Of a DNA stretch of 64,000 nt, positions 25,325-33,741 are shown piece by piece. This DNA is from Pedobacter sp. W3I1. Its GTDB lineage: Bacteria > Bacteroidota > Bacteroidia > Sphingobacteriales > Sphingobacteriaceae. Location of the stretch: positions 3,844,001 through 3,908,000 of the forward strand of contig NZ_JAUSXN010000001.1 in assembly GCF_030816015.1 (NCBI RefSeq), read 5' to 3'. Each line of letters opens with the position of its first letter. The stretch's first letter is position 1. The notes beneath the pieces are model-generated. The model was not told where the DNA came from, searched no databases, and was given only the letters and a program-made list of their open reading frames with translations. The position numbers and the translations under genes are program-made.

Positions 25325-25398
25325 TCGGGATGGCAGGATTCGAACCTACGACCTCCTGCTCCCAAAGCAGGCGCGATACCGGGCTACGCTACATCCCG
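25325..25398 (-). tRNA. tRNA-Pro (UGG), second identical copy
   Basis: 74-nt copy identical to the gene at 25198-25271, with the same acceptor, anticodon TGG and T arm. The shared sequence extends about 10 bp into the leader (GATACCAAGTT on the minus strand), showing a tandem duplication of unit 127 bp. No CCA is encoded. Confidence 0.97.
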
Positions 25399-25498
25399 AA
25401 CTTGGTATCTTCTTTTTTATTTCCCTTTTTCAAAGGGATTGCAAAGAAACGGTTTTAAATTGATAATTCCATTTTTATTTGCAAATTTTTATTCTTTT

Positions 25499-25586
<88 letters not shown>

Positions 25587-25665
25587 TCATCCTCTCTTTT
25601 CTGCCCTACCGGCGTTGTTTTGAGGTCTGCAAATATAGTAAAACAAGTTATCCAACAAAAAAAAA

Positions 25666-27744
25666 TTACAAAATTTGTTGATAATCTATACGCACATGAT
25701 AGATGCTCATCAGCATCGTCTTGAATATCAATTTGATAGTCTCAATATCTTTTAACGTTAAATCGCAGTCATCTAATTGATTTTGCTCCAATTTGTAGTT
25801 AATTATGCGTTCAACGATATCATTTATGTTCTGCGCATCGGGATTTTTCAGACTTCTTGAGGCAGCTTCGACCGAATCGGCGAGCATTAACACACCAGTT
25901 TCTTTGCTAAAAGGTATTGGTCCGGGGTAGCGAAAAATGTTTTCATCAACGAATTTTTCAGGGGTGTTTTTCAAAAACGATTGATAAAAATAGTCGACCC
26001 GGGTATTTCCATGGTGTGTTCTGATAAAATCGATAATCGCTTCCGGAATCTGGTTCTTTCTCAAAATTTCAATTCCTTTGTGCACATGCTGAATAATAAT
26101 CTGCGCGCTTTGCTCATAAGGCAATTTATCATGTGGGCTAACAGCGGTATTTTGGTTCTCGATAAAATATTGCGGATTATCAACCTTACCAATATCATGA
26201 TATAAAGCACCTGCCCTTACCAGCACAGAATTACCGCCTATTTTAAATATCGCAGCTTCGGCAAGATTTGCCACCTGTAAAGAGTGCTGAAATGTTCCAG
26301 GCGCTTTAAAAGCAAGTTCTCTTAACAGTTTATTATTGGTATTGGTTAACTCAATCAAGGCCACATCTGAAGTGATACCAAAAATACGTTCGAACAGGTA
26401 AATTAACGGGTAAGCTAAAAGAGATAAGAGTACACTAAAAATAAAAGGAATAAAATTCATCCATTCTATTTCGCGGAAAGATCCTTCGCGGAGCAGGGCA
26501 ATGCCTACAAAAGAAACAAAATAAGCCAAAAGAATAAATAGGGCCGAAACCAGGAATCTTTCGCGCTTAACAAAGTTTTTAATACTGAATATGGCAACCA
26601 TGCCCGCAGTAACCTGATAAAACACAAATTCGAAGCTATTGGCCACAAAGAAACCGGCAATTAAAATCACCAGCATATGGAGGTAAAGTGCCAACCGCGT
26701 ATCAAACAGAATCCTGATAATAATGGGTACCACACAAAAAGGAATGTAATACAAACTTGGGATTTCCATCTTAATGGCCCAGGTCAAAGCCAGCAGCATC
26801 CCTGTGGTTACAATGAGAATTAAGGAAAGCTGACGGTTATCAGCAAAAATATCCTTCCGGAAAAGAAAAAGGAACGACATTAAAATAGCGAGTATAAACC
26901 CAACCAATATCACCTGTCCCAGATAAACCAATGCCCTGCTGCCAATTGTTTTGGTTTGTGCATCGTAGGTAGCTTTATAAGACTCTAACTTCTGATAAAT
27001 TTCTTCATCAATAACATCATTCTTCGCTACAATAAGTTCTCCCTTTTGTACCATACCCTTGGTAGTAGAGATATTGTTAACCGCATTATCCTGTATGGTT
27101 TGGGTAAGTCGCTCATCAAATATAATGTTGGGGGTAATATGATCAATTGCAAGGTTTGCAACCAAATCGCCCATCACCTGATTGGGCGATTTAAAATTAT
27201 CTTTAAAAAACTTCAGTGCCGATTCCGCAGTAAAAACATCCTGTGTATTTTTTATCTGAGCCACATTGTTTTCAAGCAAAGAAAAGTCGTAGTTCTTCCC
27301 TCCTGCCTGATGTTTCACATTTAAGCCAATAATCCCTTTCTCGTAAATGTTCTGCAGTAATTTATAGGAAGCACTTTTATATACATCCCTGTCTTTCTCG
27401 TTAAGTTGCTTCGATTTCCATTTCACATCAAATTCGTTGGCAAACTCTTCCAGTGCATTTGCCGTAATACCCCTGTCCAATTGATAAACGGGCAAAATAT
27501 CTTTTAGTGCATTCTTTTTATCAGCACTAACCTGCGGGTTGGTTTTTAAAATAGCAAAACTAAAAGGCGAAATCAGATCCTTGTTTTTCCATACTGCATT
27601 TTTTTCAAACTCATATCTAAACCGGGGTTGTTTGGGCAGGAATAGCGTAATAATGAAAACGGTAAATATCATCATCACATATTTCAGGTTTGATGAATAT
27701 TTCCGGTAAAGGATCTTGTGGGAATTTCTCTTGATTTTGGCCAA
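25666..27744 (-). CDS. 7TM-HD family phosphohydrolase (PgpH-like cyclic-di-AMP phosphodiesterase)
   Basis: A 692-residue membrane enzyme. A first membrane helix (about 23-39) is followed by an extracytoplasmic 7TMR-HDED-type domain (about 40-270), seven closely spaced membrane helices (about 275-455), and a cytosolic HD domain. The HD domain carries FQHSLQVANLAEAA, ALYHDIGKVDNP and HGNTRVDYFYQ, the last with the downstream His of the HDIG metal site. In PgpH this domain cleaves cyclic di-AMP. The start is a TTG at 27744: an in-frame TAG lies three codons upstream, the next Met is inside the first helix, and a TATTTTTG box (27767-27774) sits at the right distance. Confidence 0.92.
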   Translation of the reverse strand: MAKIKRNSHKILYRKYSSNLKYVMMIFTVFIITLFLPKQPRFRYEFEKNAVWKNKDLISPFSFAILKTNPQVSADKKNALKDILPVYQLDRGITANALEEFANEFDVKWKSKQLNEKDRDVYKSASYKLLQNIYEKGIIGLNVKHQAGGKNYDFSLLENNVAQIKNTQDVFTAESALKFFKDNFKSPNQVMGDLVANLAIDHITPNIIFDERLTQTIQDNAVNNISTTKGMVQKGELIVAKNDVIDEEIYQKLESYKATYDAQTKTIGSRALVYLGQVILVGFILAILMSFLFLFRKDIFADNRQLSLILIVTTGMLLALTWAIKMEIPSLYYIPFCVVPIIIRILFDTRLALYLHMLVILIAGFFVANSFEFVFYQVTAGMVAIFSIKNFVKRERFLVSALFILLAYFVSFVGIALLREGSFREIEWMNFIPFIFSVLLSLLAYPLIYLFERIFGITSDVALIELTNTNNKLLRELAFKAPGTFQHSLQVANLAEAAIFKIGGNSVLVRAGALYHDIGKVDNPQYFIENQNTAVSPHDKLPYEQSAQIIIQHVHKGIEILRKNQIPEAIIDFIRTHHGNTRVDYFYQSFLKNTPEKFVDENIFRYPGPIPFSKETGVLMLADSVEAASRSLKNPDAQNINDIVERIINYKLEQNQLDDCDLTLKDIETIKLIFKTMLMSIYHVRIDYQQIL

Positions 27745-27862
27745 AACGATCTAATTATTGTATTGTCAAAAATAACATTTTTATCTAATATATATTTTAC
27801 GGGTTTTGTTTGTAATTACCAGATTTTATATTTTACTTTATGATATCAAATTAATATCAATT

Positions 27863-28720
27863 ATGTATCAAGAAAAAATTATCAATCCGCCATCGGGTTA
27901 TCTAACATTCGCACTATGCATCGCATTGCTAGGCGCTTCCATTTTCTGTTTTGTTTCAGAAATTTTTATCTGGGGAGGAATTTTACTGGCAATAGATATA
28001 TTTTTAATATTTCCGGGCTTTTTAATCATCAACCCCAACCAATCTATGGTACTCACCCTGTTCGGGAAATATATCGGTACGGTTAAAGCCGATGGGTTTT
28101 TCTGGGTAAACCCCTTAACCGCTAAAAGGCGCCTATCATTAAAAGCGAACAATTTAAACGGACAACAGTTAAAGGTTAACGACAAACTGGGTAACCCGAT
28201 CGAAATTGCCGCTGTGGTGGTTTGGAAAGTAAAAGAAACTGCCAAAGCTGTTTTCTCCGTAGAAAATTACATGCAATACGTAAACATCCAGAGTGAAGCC
28301 GCTGTAAGGCATTTGGCCAACATTTTTCCATACGACCATGCTGAAGGAGAAGAAACCAGCATCACTTTAAAAGATGGTGCCGATAAAGTAAGTGAACTTT
28401 TAGAAAACGAGCTGAACGAACGTTTATCACGCGCAGGCATCGAAGTTTTAGAAGCCAGAATTTCGCATTTGGCTTATGCACCAGAAATTGCCAGTGCCAT
28501 GTTACAGCGTCAACAAGCTACAGCGGTTATTGCAGCCCGTAAATTAATTGTTGAAGGCGCCGTAGGTATGGTAGAAATGGCATTAGAGAAATTATCGCAA
28601 AAAGGAATTGTTGAACTGGATGAAGAGCGTAAAGCAGCTATGGTAAGTAATTTACTGGTTGTACTTTGTGGCGACCGTCATGTTCAACCCGTGGTAAACA
28701 CCGGCACCTTATATAACTAG
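27863..28720 (+). CDS. SPFH/band-7 domain membrane protein
   Basis: A 285-residue protein with two adjacent N-terminal membrane segments (about 13-30 and 33-55), then an SPFH domain (about 57-230, FLIINPNQSMVLTLFGKYIGTVKADGFFWVNPLTAKRRLSLKANNLNG...). A helical Ala/Glu-rich end follows (MLQRQQATAVIAARKLIVEGAVGMVEMALEKL). It resembles the stomatin-like group often encoded beside an Arc-type regulator. The start at the ATG at 27863 matches the conserved N-terminus; the upstream frame extension is poorly supported. It is the first gene of a tight three-gene operon. Confidence 0.9.
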   Translation: MYQEKIINPPSGYLTFALCIALLGASIFCFVSEIFIWGGILLAIDIFLIFPGFLIINPNQSMVLTLFGKYIGTVKADGFFWVNPLTAKRRLSLKANNLNGQQLKVNDKLGNPIEIAAVVVWKVKETAKAVFSVENYMQYVNIQSEAAVRHLANIFPYDHAEGEETSITLKDGADKVSELLENELNERLSRAGIEVLEARISHLAYAPEIASAMLQRQQATAVIAARKLIVEGAVGMVEMALEKLSQKGIVELDEERKAAMVSNLLVVLCGDRHVQPVVNTGTLYN

Positions 28721-28725
28721 GTAAA

Positions 28726-29247
28726 ATGGAATTTAAGGAAAAACAAAGCTTAAAACTTTGGTGGCTTTATATTTTATTGGCTATTGATGCGGTTATGGTA
28801 CTTTGCATTGTACTTTTTGATAAAGGCGGAATGAGTTTTGAAACCTTAAAGGCTAATTATTTTGCGCCATTTTGGGCTGTTCTCCTTCCCTTTGCCATCA
28901 TTTATTTGCTTCAAAAAAACATGATGACTTTGCATATCGGCGCTGAAGGAATCTCCTACAAATACTTTCCATTTCAAAGCAAGCTGAAGCTATTGAGCTG
29001 GACCAATATAGAGAAAGTTTACATCAACAAGTATAATGCTTTAGGTGATTATGGCGGATTTGGTGTTCGCAGCAGGCTTTGGTTTAAGTTTAACGATAAG
29101 GCCTATTTATTAAATGATAAGGATAAAGGTTTACAGATTGAATTTAAAGATGGTAAAAAATTATTGTTTAGCAGCAATAAAATAGATGAGCTGGAAATGT
29201 TCCTGATTAATTTAAAAACGAAGTATAATATACAAGCAATACAATAA
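28726..29247 (+). CDS. membrane protein with PH-like domain
   Basis: A 173-residue protein with two N-terminal membrane helices (about 10-30 and 45-65). A soluble part follows whose strands MTLHIGAEGISYKYFPFQSKLKLLSWTNIEKVYINKYNAL and IEFKDGKKLLFSSNKIDELEMFL resemble bacterial PH/STM3941-type domains. It begins 5 bp after the SPFH stop and ends 2 bp before the next start, so the three genes are one transcript. The function is unknown; it may dock to the SPFH oligomer (inferred). Confidence 0.72.
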   Translation: MEFKEKQSLKLWWLYILLAIDAVMVLCIVLFDKGGMSFETLKANYFAPFWAVLLPFAIIYLLQKNMMTLHIGAEGISYKYFPFQSKLKLLSWTNIEKVYINKYNALGDYGGFGVRSRLWFKFNDKAYLLNDKDKGLQIEFKDGKKLLFSSNKIDELEMFLINLKTKYNIQAIQ

Positions 29248-29249
29248 GA

Positions 29250-29417
29250 ATGGCGGAGAAAGATAAAAAAGCTTTTGTATTAAGAATTAGTCCTGCTGTA
29301 TTAAAAGAAGTAGAAACCTGGGCTGCTGATGAGTTTAGAAGTACGAACGGGCAGATTGAGTTTCTGCTCACCCAGGCCATAAAATCGAGAAAAAAGGGAA
29401 AAGCAAAAGAGGAGTAG
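29250..29417 (+). CDS. small Arc-type ribbon-helix-helix protein
   Basis: A 55-residue protein. KKAFVLRISPAVLKEVETWAADEFRSTNGQIEFLLTQAI fits the Arc/MetJ ribbon-helix-helix fold (beta strand AFVLRI, two helices), followed by a basic tail RKKGKAK. It starts 2 bp after the PH-like gene. It probably binds DNA and could autoregulate the operon. This association of Arc-type proteins with SPFH genes recurs in Bacteroidota and actinobacteria, as far as I recall. It is easily missed because of its size. Confidence 0.8.
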   Translation: MAEKDKKAFVLRISPAVLKEVETWAADEFRSTNGQIEFLLTQAIKSRKKGKAKEE

Positions 29418-29731
29418 CAGCAAGACTTCCGAGGTTGCAAAAGCCCGGAGCACCAGCCAACTGCAAATTGCGAATTGCAAACTAAAAATAATACGGGCGT
29501 TCCCCAATCCCGGGAATCCGGGAAAGGGTCGGGCTTTTCAGGGCTGCGCTGCGCTCCGGTACCGATGAAGTATCGGTACTGAACCCTTACAATCCCTAAC
29601 GCTAATCACCCGTTTTAAATTAAGAGGTTGTATCATAAAAGCAATTTCGGCCCAGATGCTGTCATGTTAAGCTTGTCGAAACACCTTAAAGAATATTTAA
29701 ATAGGTCCTTCCACTACTTGTCCCGATTCTT
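29418..29731. other. intergenic region with a structured repeat and the left half of a MITE-like element
   Basis: 314 bp between the Arc gene and the insertion sequence. It contains a G/C-rich element (29492-29602) and the left arm (29622-29731) of an element split by the insertion sequence. No gene was seen. Confidence 0.6.
29492..29602. repeat. GC-rich structured intergenic element
   Basis: About 110 bp far richer in G/C than its surroundings, running from CGGGCGTTCCCC to CAATCCCTAACGC. It includes the hairpins CCCGG-GAAT-CCGGG and GTACCGAT-GAAGT-ATCGGTAC (8-bp perfect stem, 29559-29579). The GGGCGTTCCC...GTCGGGCT...AATCCCTAACGC frame is one I recall from many Bacteroidota genomes as a dispersed intergenic sequence. 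No function is known to me. It could be a structured RNA or a mobile palindromic element. Confidence 0.5.
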
Positions 29732-31168
29732 CCTATCGTGTGGACACATCTTTATATGTGTCCCATCCTTCTTTTGCTGCTCTAAAATACCTTAGTCCTA
29801 TCCACAGTGTTGTTATTCCTGGTGTTCGCTTACTTTCATAACCTTTCCAGCCTCCCAATCTTGCCAGTACCCATACGTATCTTTTCAAATCTCTTGGCTT
29901 GTATGGGTTCTTCTGCTTTTCGGTTTTACCTTCAAGCCTGACAATCTGTTGTTCCATGAATTCCTGTTCCTCACTGTTAAAACAGGTGTCAGCACCAATT
30001 GCCAGTTCTGGCTGGGCATATGCCAGACGCATCAGAAACAGCTTTATCACTACCTCCATGATCATAAGGCTTTGTTTTCTAACTGATGAGGCATATTCCA
30101 GTTCACTGGCCTCAATATTGTACCCTTCTTTTTTGAGTATCTTGAACACTTCCTCTACTGTCCACCTCCAGCTGTACCACTCTATGCACATTTTGGCAAT
30201 GGACGGCTCGGTTACTACTATGGTAGTCAAGAGTCTCCAACATATCTTATCTGTACCGCTATAGCCTACTTCTTTTGCTTCTATTAAATAAAGCTTGGTA
30301 CTGGAATATACTCCTTTGCTGGTAGCATCAGTTTTGCATATTTCTACTTCCTTGTACCGGATCTCTATCTTCGCCTTTCTTTTTGGCCTTTTCCCTTTGG
30401 CATCCACCAATATTTCATAATCACCCTGTGACTGCTGATCTGAGAGGCAGTTAAACAGTTTACTCTTATCTTTTAGGGTTCTATTGGTCCTGGCCCTTAT
30501 CAAAAGGTCTGTCTTTGCATCAGGTACAACTGCAAACTGCTCGTATATATCCCCTTCACGGTCCTGTATGATAACCATCCCCTCAACGGTGGGAGACAGT
30601 ACTTTTTTGGTGTTATTGGATACCTCAATCCATTTATAGGATTCTTTCTCAGTAATGGGCAATTTGCTGTATTCACGCTCAAATTTTGAACGGAACTCCA
30701 GCGGCCTGTTCCATACCTTGATATCGGCATAGCCATATGGGGTACCGTCATGGGCATCAAGTACAAGGCTTGGATGGAGCATAAAGCCAAGTCCATGGTC
30801 ACCCTTTGCATTTGTAGTACCGATAAAAGTATCCTTCTTTATCCTGTTACGATGGCTACCAAGGTTTATTTCGGTAGTATCCTGGATACAGACAACATAC
30901 TTCCCATCGCTGGCCGCCCGGCAATTGGACGATAAATTAGCGATAATAGCCCCCTCACTTACCCGATCATTGGCAAGAAACCGATAGAAGCCCTTCGCCT
31001 CAGCCTCATCTTTGCTTAACTGACGTATGCTCTGGACACTGTTCCTGAAAAGTATATCCAGATTCTTATTACCCCTACTAACTAACCTTGAATCAGATAA
31101 ACTCGTAAAACCTCTTGTTTGCATCCAACAAAGAAACAAATTATTCAGAAATGTGTCCACACGATAGG
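29732..31168 (-). mobile_element. IS4-family insertion sequence
   Basis: 1437 bp. Terminal inverted repeats CCTATCGTGTGGACACAT (left, 29732-29749) and its exact complement at right (31151-31168). A 6-bp direct repeat ATTCTT flanks both ends (29726-29731 and 31169-31174), consistent with target-site duplication. It contains a single intact DDE transposase. Both ends are complete, so it may still be mobile. Confidence 0.85.
29733..31124 (-). CDS. IS4 family transposase (Tn5-like)
   Basis: A DDE transposase of 463 residues from the ATG at 31124; a GTG at 31160 inside the right inverted repeat would give 475. An N-terminal Tn5-type DNA-binding part (LSDSRLVSRGNKNLDILFRNSVQSIRQLSKDEAEAKGFYRFLANDRV) precedes the catalytic core. 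The first Asp lies in VCIQDTTEINLGSHRN, the second in VIIQDREGDIYEQFAV, and the Glu in the Y-(2)-R-(3)-E-like WRWTVEEVFKILKKEGYNIEASEL. The stop codon lies within the left inverted repeat. The reading frame is intact. Confidence 0.92.
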   Translation of the reverse strand: MQTRGFTSLSDSRLVSRGNKNLDILFRNSVQSIRQLSKDEAEAKGFYRFLANDRVSEGAIIANLSSNCRAASDGKYVVCIQDTTEINLGSHRNRIKKDTFIGTTNAKGDHGLGFMLHPSLVLDAHDGTPYGYADIKVWNRPLEFRSKFEREYSKLPITEKESYKWIEVSNNTKKVLSPTVEGMVIIQDREGDIYEQFAVVPDAKTDLLIRARTNRTLKDKSKLFNCLSDQQSQGDYEILVDAKGKRPKRKAKIEIRYKEVEICKTDATSKGVYSSTKLYLIEAKEVGYSGTDKICWRLLTTIVVTEPSIAKMCIEWYSWRWTVEEVFKILKKEGYNIEASELEYASSVRKQSLMIMEVVIKLFLMRLAYAQPELAIGADTCFNSEEQEFMEQQIVRLEGKTEKQKNPYKPRDLKRYVWVLARLGGWKGYESKRTPGITTLWIGLRYFRAAKEGWDTYKDVSTR

Positions 31169-31243
31169 ATTCTTCGGGAGGCTCAGGATGACAAATCTAT
31201 ATTTATGATACAACCTCTTCTAATGCTCCCTAAGCAGCACCGG

Positions 31244-31311
31244 CCCAAGTAATTTAAACCTGATGGCAGCGGCAGACCCGAAGTATGAGGGCTACAGCGA
31301 ACAGCAGGACT
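31244..31311 (-). repeat. copy 3 of a variable-centre intergenic element
   Basis: On the minus strand it reads AGTCCTGCTGTTCGCTGTAG, then CCCTCATACTTCGGG, then TCTGCCGCTGCCATCAGG and TTTAAAT. The same blocks occur at 36958-37085 and 37302-37416. Details are in the findings. Confidence 0.6.
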
Positions 31312-31408
31312 GAACTCGCCCTAAGTATCACTGCAGCACCTTTCCAAAAATCAGTGAAAAGCTTATTATTTTCGAATGCGCTAAAATCATTTTTTATACG
31401 TTATTTTT

Positions 31409-31441
31409 AAACCTCAGCGGTTTTGGAAACCTGTGAGGTTT
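31409..31441. repeat. AAACCTCA inverted repeat upstream of thiolase
   Basis: AAACCTCA (31409-31416) and TGAGGTTT (31434-31441) flank a GGTTTTGGAAACC inner dyad. It is one of the small dispersed palindromes typical of this phylum and lies 45 bp before the thiolase start. Confidence 0.5.
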
Positions 31442-31485
31442 GACTAACTTAGCGGCCTAACCAAAAATTCATAAAATTAGTATAC

Positions 31486-32661
31486 ATGAAAGAAGTTGTA
31501 ATTGTATCAGCTGTGCGAACGCCTATCGGCAGTTTTGGAGGTTCACTAGCTCAATTTTCTGCTACTCAGCTTGGTGGTTTTGCCATTAAAGCCGCCATTG
31601 AAAAAGCTGGATTAAAACCAGAACAGATCCAGGAAGTTTACATGGGTAATGTTTTATCTGCAAACCTGGGGCAAGCGCCAGCCACACAAGCTGCAAAATT
31701 GGCTGGTTTACCAGATTTACCTGCTACTACAATAAATAAAGTATGCGCTTCGGGCACAAAAGCAATTATGCTTGCTGCACAAAGTATTGCCAATGGCGAT
31801 AACGATATTATTGTTGCCGGTGGAATGGAAAGCATGAGCAATGTTCCTTACTATTTAGATAAAGCAAGAAACGGTTACCGCCTGGGCCATGGACAGCTAA
31901 CAGATGGTTTGGTAAAAGATGGCTTATGGGATGTTTATAACGATTACCATATGGGCTCTGCCGCCGAACTTTGTGCTGCAGAATGTAATATCAGCAGAGA
32001 AGCACAAGATAATTTTGCCATAGAATCATATAAAAGAGCACAAGCTGCACAAACTTCGGGCAAATTTGCTAGCGAAATTGTAGCTGTAGAAGTGAAAGAC
32101 CGCAAAGGTGATATTACTTTGATTGATACAGATGACGAACCAACTGCCGTTAAATTTGATAAAATACCTTCCTTAAAACCAGTTTTCAAAAAAGATGGAA
32201 CGGTAACTGCTGCAAATGCCTCTACCTTAAATGATGGCGCAGCGGCATTGGTTTTAATGAGCGCCGATAAGGCAAAAGAACTGGGTTTAGCCCCTTTGGC
32301 CAAAATATTAGGTTATGCTGATGCGCAACAAGCACCAGAATGGTTTACCACTGCGCCTTCGAAAGCAATTCCCCTTGCACTGCACAAAGCCAATATAAAT
32401 ATAAAAGATGTAGATTTTTTCGAGATCAACGAAGCTTTTTCTGTCGTTTCTATTGCGAATAATCAACTTTTAGAACTAAACGACAGCCAGGTTAACATTA
32501 ATGGTGGTGCAGTTTCATTAGGTCACCCGCTTGGTGCATCAGGCGCCCGGATTGTGGTTACCTTACTTTCTGTATTATCGCAAAACAACGGAAAAATTGG
32601 TGTTGCCGGAATTTGTAACGGAGGAGGTGGTGCAAGCGCACTTGTTATTGAGAAATTATAG
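31486..32661 (+). CDS. acetyl-CoA C-acyltransferase (thiolase)
   Basis: A 391-residue thiolase. The acylated nucleophile Cys87 lies in NKVCASGTKAIMLAAQSI. FEINEAFSVV, the active-site His in GHPLGASGARIV, and the second Cys in GICNGGGGASALVIEKL are all present. It condenses or cleaves acyl-CoAs in fatty-acid oxidation or acetoacetyl-CoA synthesis. There are no FadB/FadE neighbours, so acetyl-CoA acetyltransferase (biosynthetic type) is the likelier role. The next gene follows after 36 bp. Confidence 0.95.
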   Translation: MKEVVIVSAVRTPIGSFGGSLAQFSATQLGGFAIKAAIEKAGLKPEQIQEVYMGNVLSANLGQAPATQAAKLAGLPDLPATTINKVCASGTKAIMLAAQSIANGDNDIIVAGGMESMSNVPYYLDKARNGYRLGHGQLTDGLVKDGLWDVYNDYHMGSAAELCAAECNISREAQDNFAIESYKRAQAAQTSGKFASEIVAVEVKDRKGDITLIDTDDEPTAVKFDKIPSLKPVFKKDGTVTAANASTLNDGAAALVLMSADKAKELGLAPLAKILGYADAQQAPEWFTTAPSKAIPLALHKANINIKDVDFFEINEAFSVVSIANNQLLELNDSQVNINGGAVSLGHPLGASGARIVVTLLSVLSQNNGKIGVAGICNGGGGASALVIEKL

Positions 32662-32697
32662 TTTTTAATTTTGCAGAATATTTGCGCATTCGATCGT

Positions 32698-33594
32698 ATG
32701 AAACTTATCAGATTTTACATCCTGTTAATCTTTGGAACGCTGAGCTTTAGTATAAAAGCGCAACAAGTTCCAAACCAATTAAACGTTTTTCAGGATAGCC
32801 TGATCAAAATATCGGCAAGGGTTGTTGCGGCGCAAAGCGATGCGCAAAAATTAGAAGTAAACGGCAGTTTTGTAAAAACATTGGTTGAGGCTTTAAAAAC
32901 CCCCAATTCTTTTTCTTATCCATTCGATTCGCTTAAAAACGTATCGGTAATTAAATCATCCGATTTGGCATTTAGGATTTTGAGCTGGTATGTACTGCTC
33001 GAAAACGGTACATACCGTTATTATGGAGCCATTCAGATGAACACCAAAAGCGGTCCATTGAAACTTTACCCCTTAATCGATCAGACTGAAAGTTTAGCCG
33101 ACCCTAATAGCATTACCAATAACCAAAAATGGTTTGGAGCCAGGTATTACGAAATTGTTCCGGTAACGAGTGGGAATCGCTTGCCTTATTATATACTTTT
33201 AGGCTGGAAAGGAAATACACAGGCCACCACTAAAAAGGTAATCGACATCCTTTCATTCGACAAAGATAATCTCACTTTTGGCGCTCCTGTTTTTGAGGGA
33301 AAAGCGTTAAAGGGAAAAAACAGGATCATATTCGAATATGCCAAATCAAATGCAATGACTTTAAAAACCAATCTGAAAGCAGGAATGATTGTATTTGACC
33401 ATCTGGCTTCATTTGATTCTGAGATAAAAGATAAATTCGAGTATTACGGATCAGACGGTACTTTTGATGGCTTTAAAATCATTGGCGGAAGGCTGAAACT
33501 GCAAGAAGATATCACGCTTAACAACGATCCAAACTCAAGCGATGAGCTTTATGCCGACCCAAAGAAAAATGTTAAACCCATCAGAAAGTTTTAA
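32698..33594 (+). CDS. exported conserved hypothetical protein
   Basis: A 298-residue protein with a signal peptide (MKLIRFYILLIFGTLSFSIKAQQ, cleavage near KAQ). The remainder is predicted soluble, with no domain I can name. It includes FRILSWYVLLENGTYRYYGAIQM, a WFGARYYEIVPV strand, and YYILLGWKGNTQATTKKVIDIL, a pattern that recurs in Bacteroidota periplasmic proteins of unknown function. The start was moved to the ATG at 32698, because the longer frame would use a TTG ahead of the signal peptide. It sits 36 bp after the thiolase gene. Confidence 0.8.
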   Translation: MKLIRFYILLIFGTLSFSIKAQQVPNQLNVFQDSLIKISARVVAAQSDAQKLEVNGSFVKTLVEALKTPNSFSYPFDSLKNVSVIKSSDLAFRILSWYVLLENGTYRYYGAIQMNTKSGPLKLYPLIDQTESLADPNSITNNQKWFGARYYEIVPVTSGNRLPYYILLGWKGNTQATTKKVIDILSFDKDNLTFGAPVFEGKALKGKNRIIFEYAKSNAMTLKTNLKAGMIVFDHLASFDSEIKDKFEYYGSDGTFDGFKIIGGRLKLQEDITLNNDPNSSDELYADPKKNVKPIRKF

Positions 33595-33741
33595 CCTTTA
33601 ACAAAGCTTAACAAATCATTTACCTAACACATCAGTGAAAAATTTGTGAGTTTGGCATTCGCTGACTATATTGCGCCCTGCTTAACTAGCTTAAACAACA
33701 CACAAATTCTGAATTCATAAACTAAAACCAACAAATGTTTT

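Larger units (their letters stand above)
29622..31219. repeat. MITE-like element interrupted by the insertion sequence
   Basis: Perfect 18-bp terminal inverted repeats AAGAGGTTGTATCATAAA (29622-29639) and its complement (31202-31219). Inside them lie a further imperfect inverted pair, TGTCAT-...-GAAACACC at left and GATTCTTCGG...ATGACA at right. Removing the insertion sequence and one target-site copy leaves about 155 bp. The insertion lies in the loop of a TCCCGA-TTCT-TCGGGA hairpin at the element's centre. Confidence 0.7.

Noticed and set aside
29899..30264. 121-residue plus-strand frame inside the insertion sequence
   Set aside because: It is antisense to the transposase catalytic domain, and the low-complexity Ser/Leu composition is typical of a shadow.
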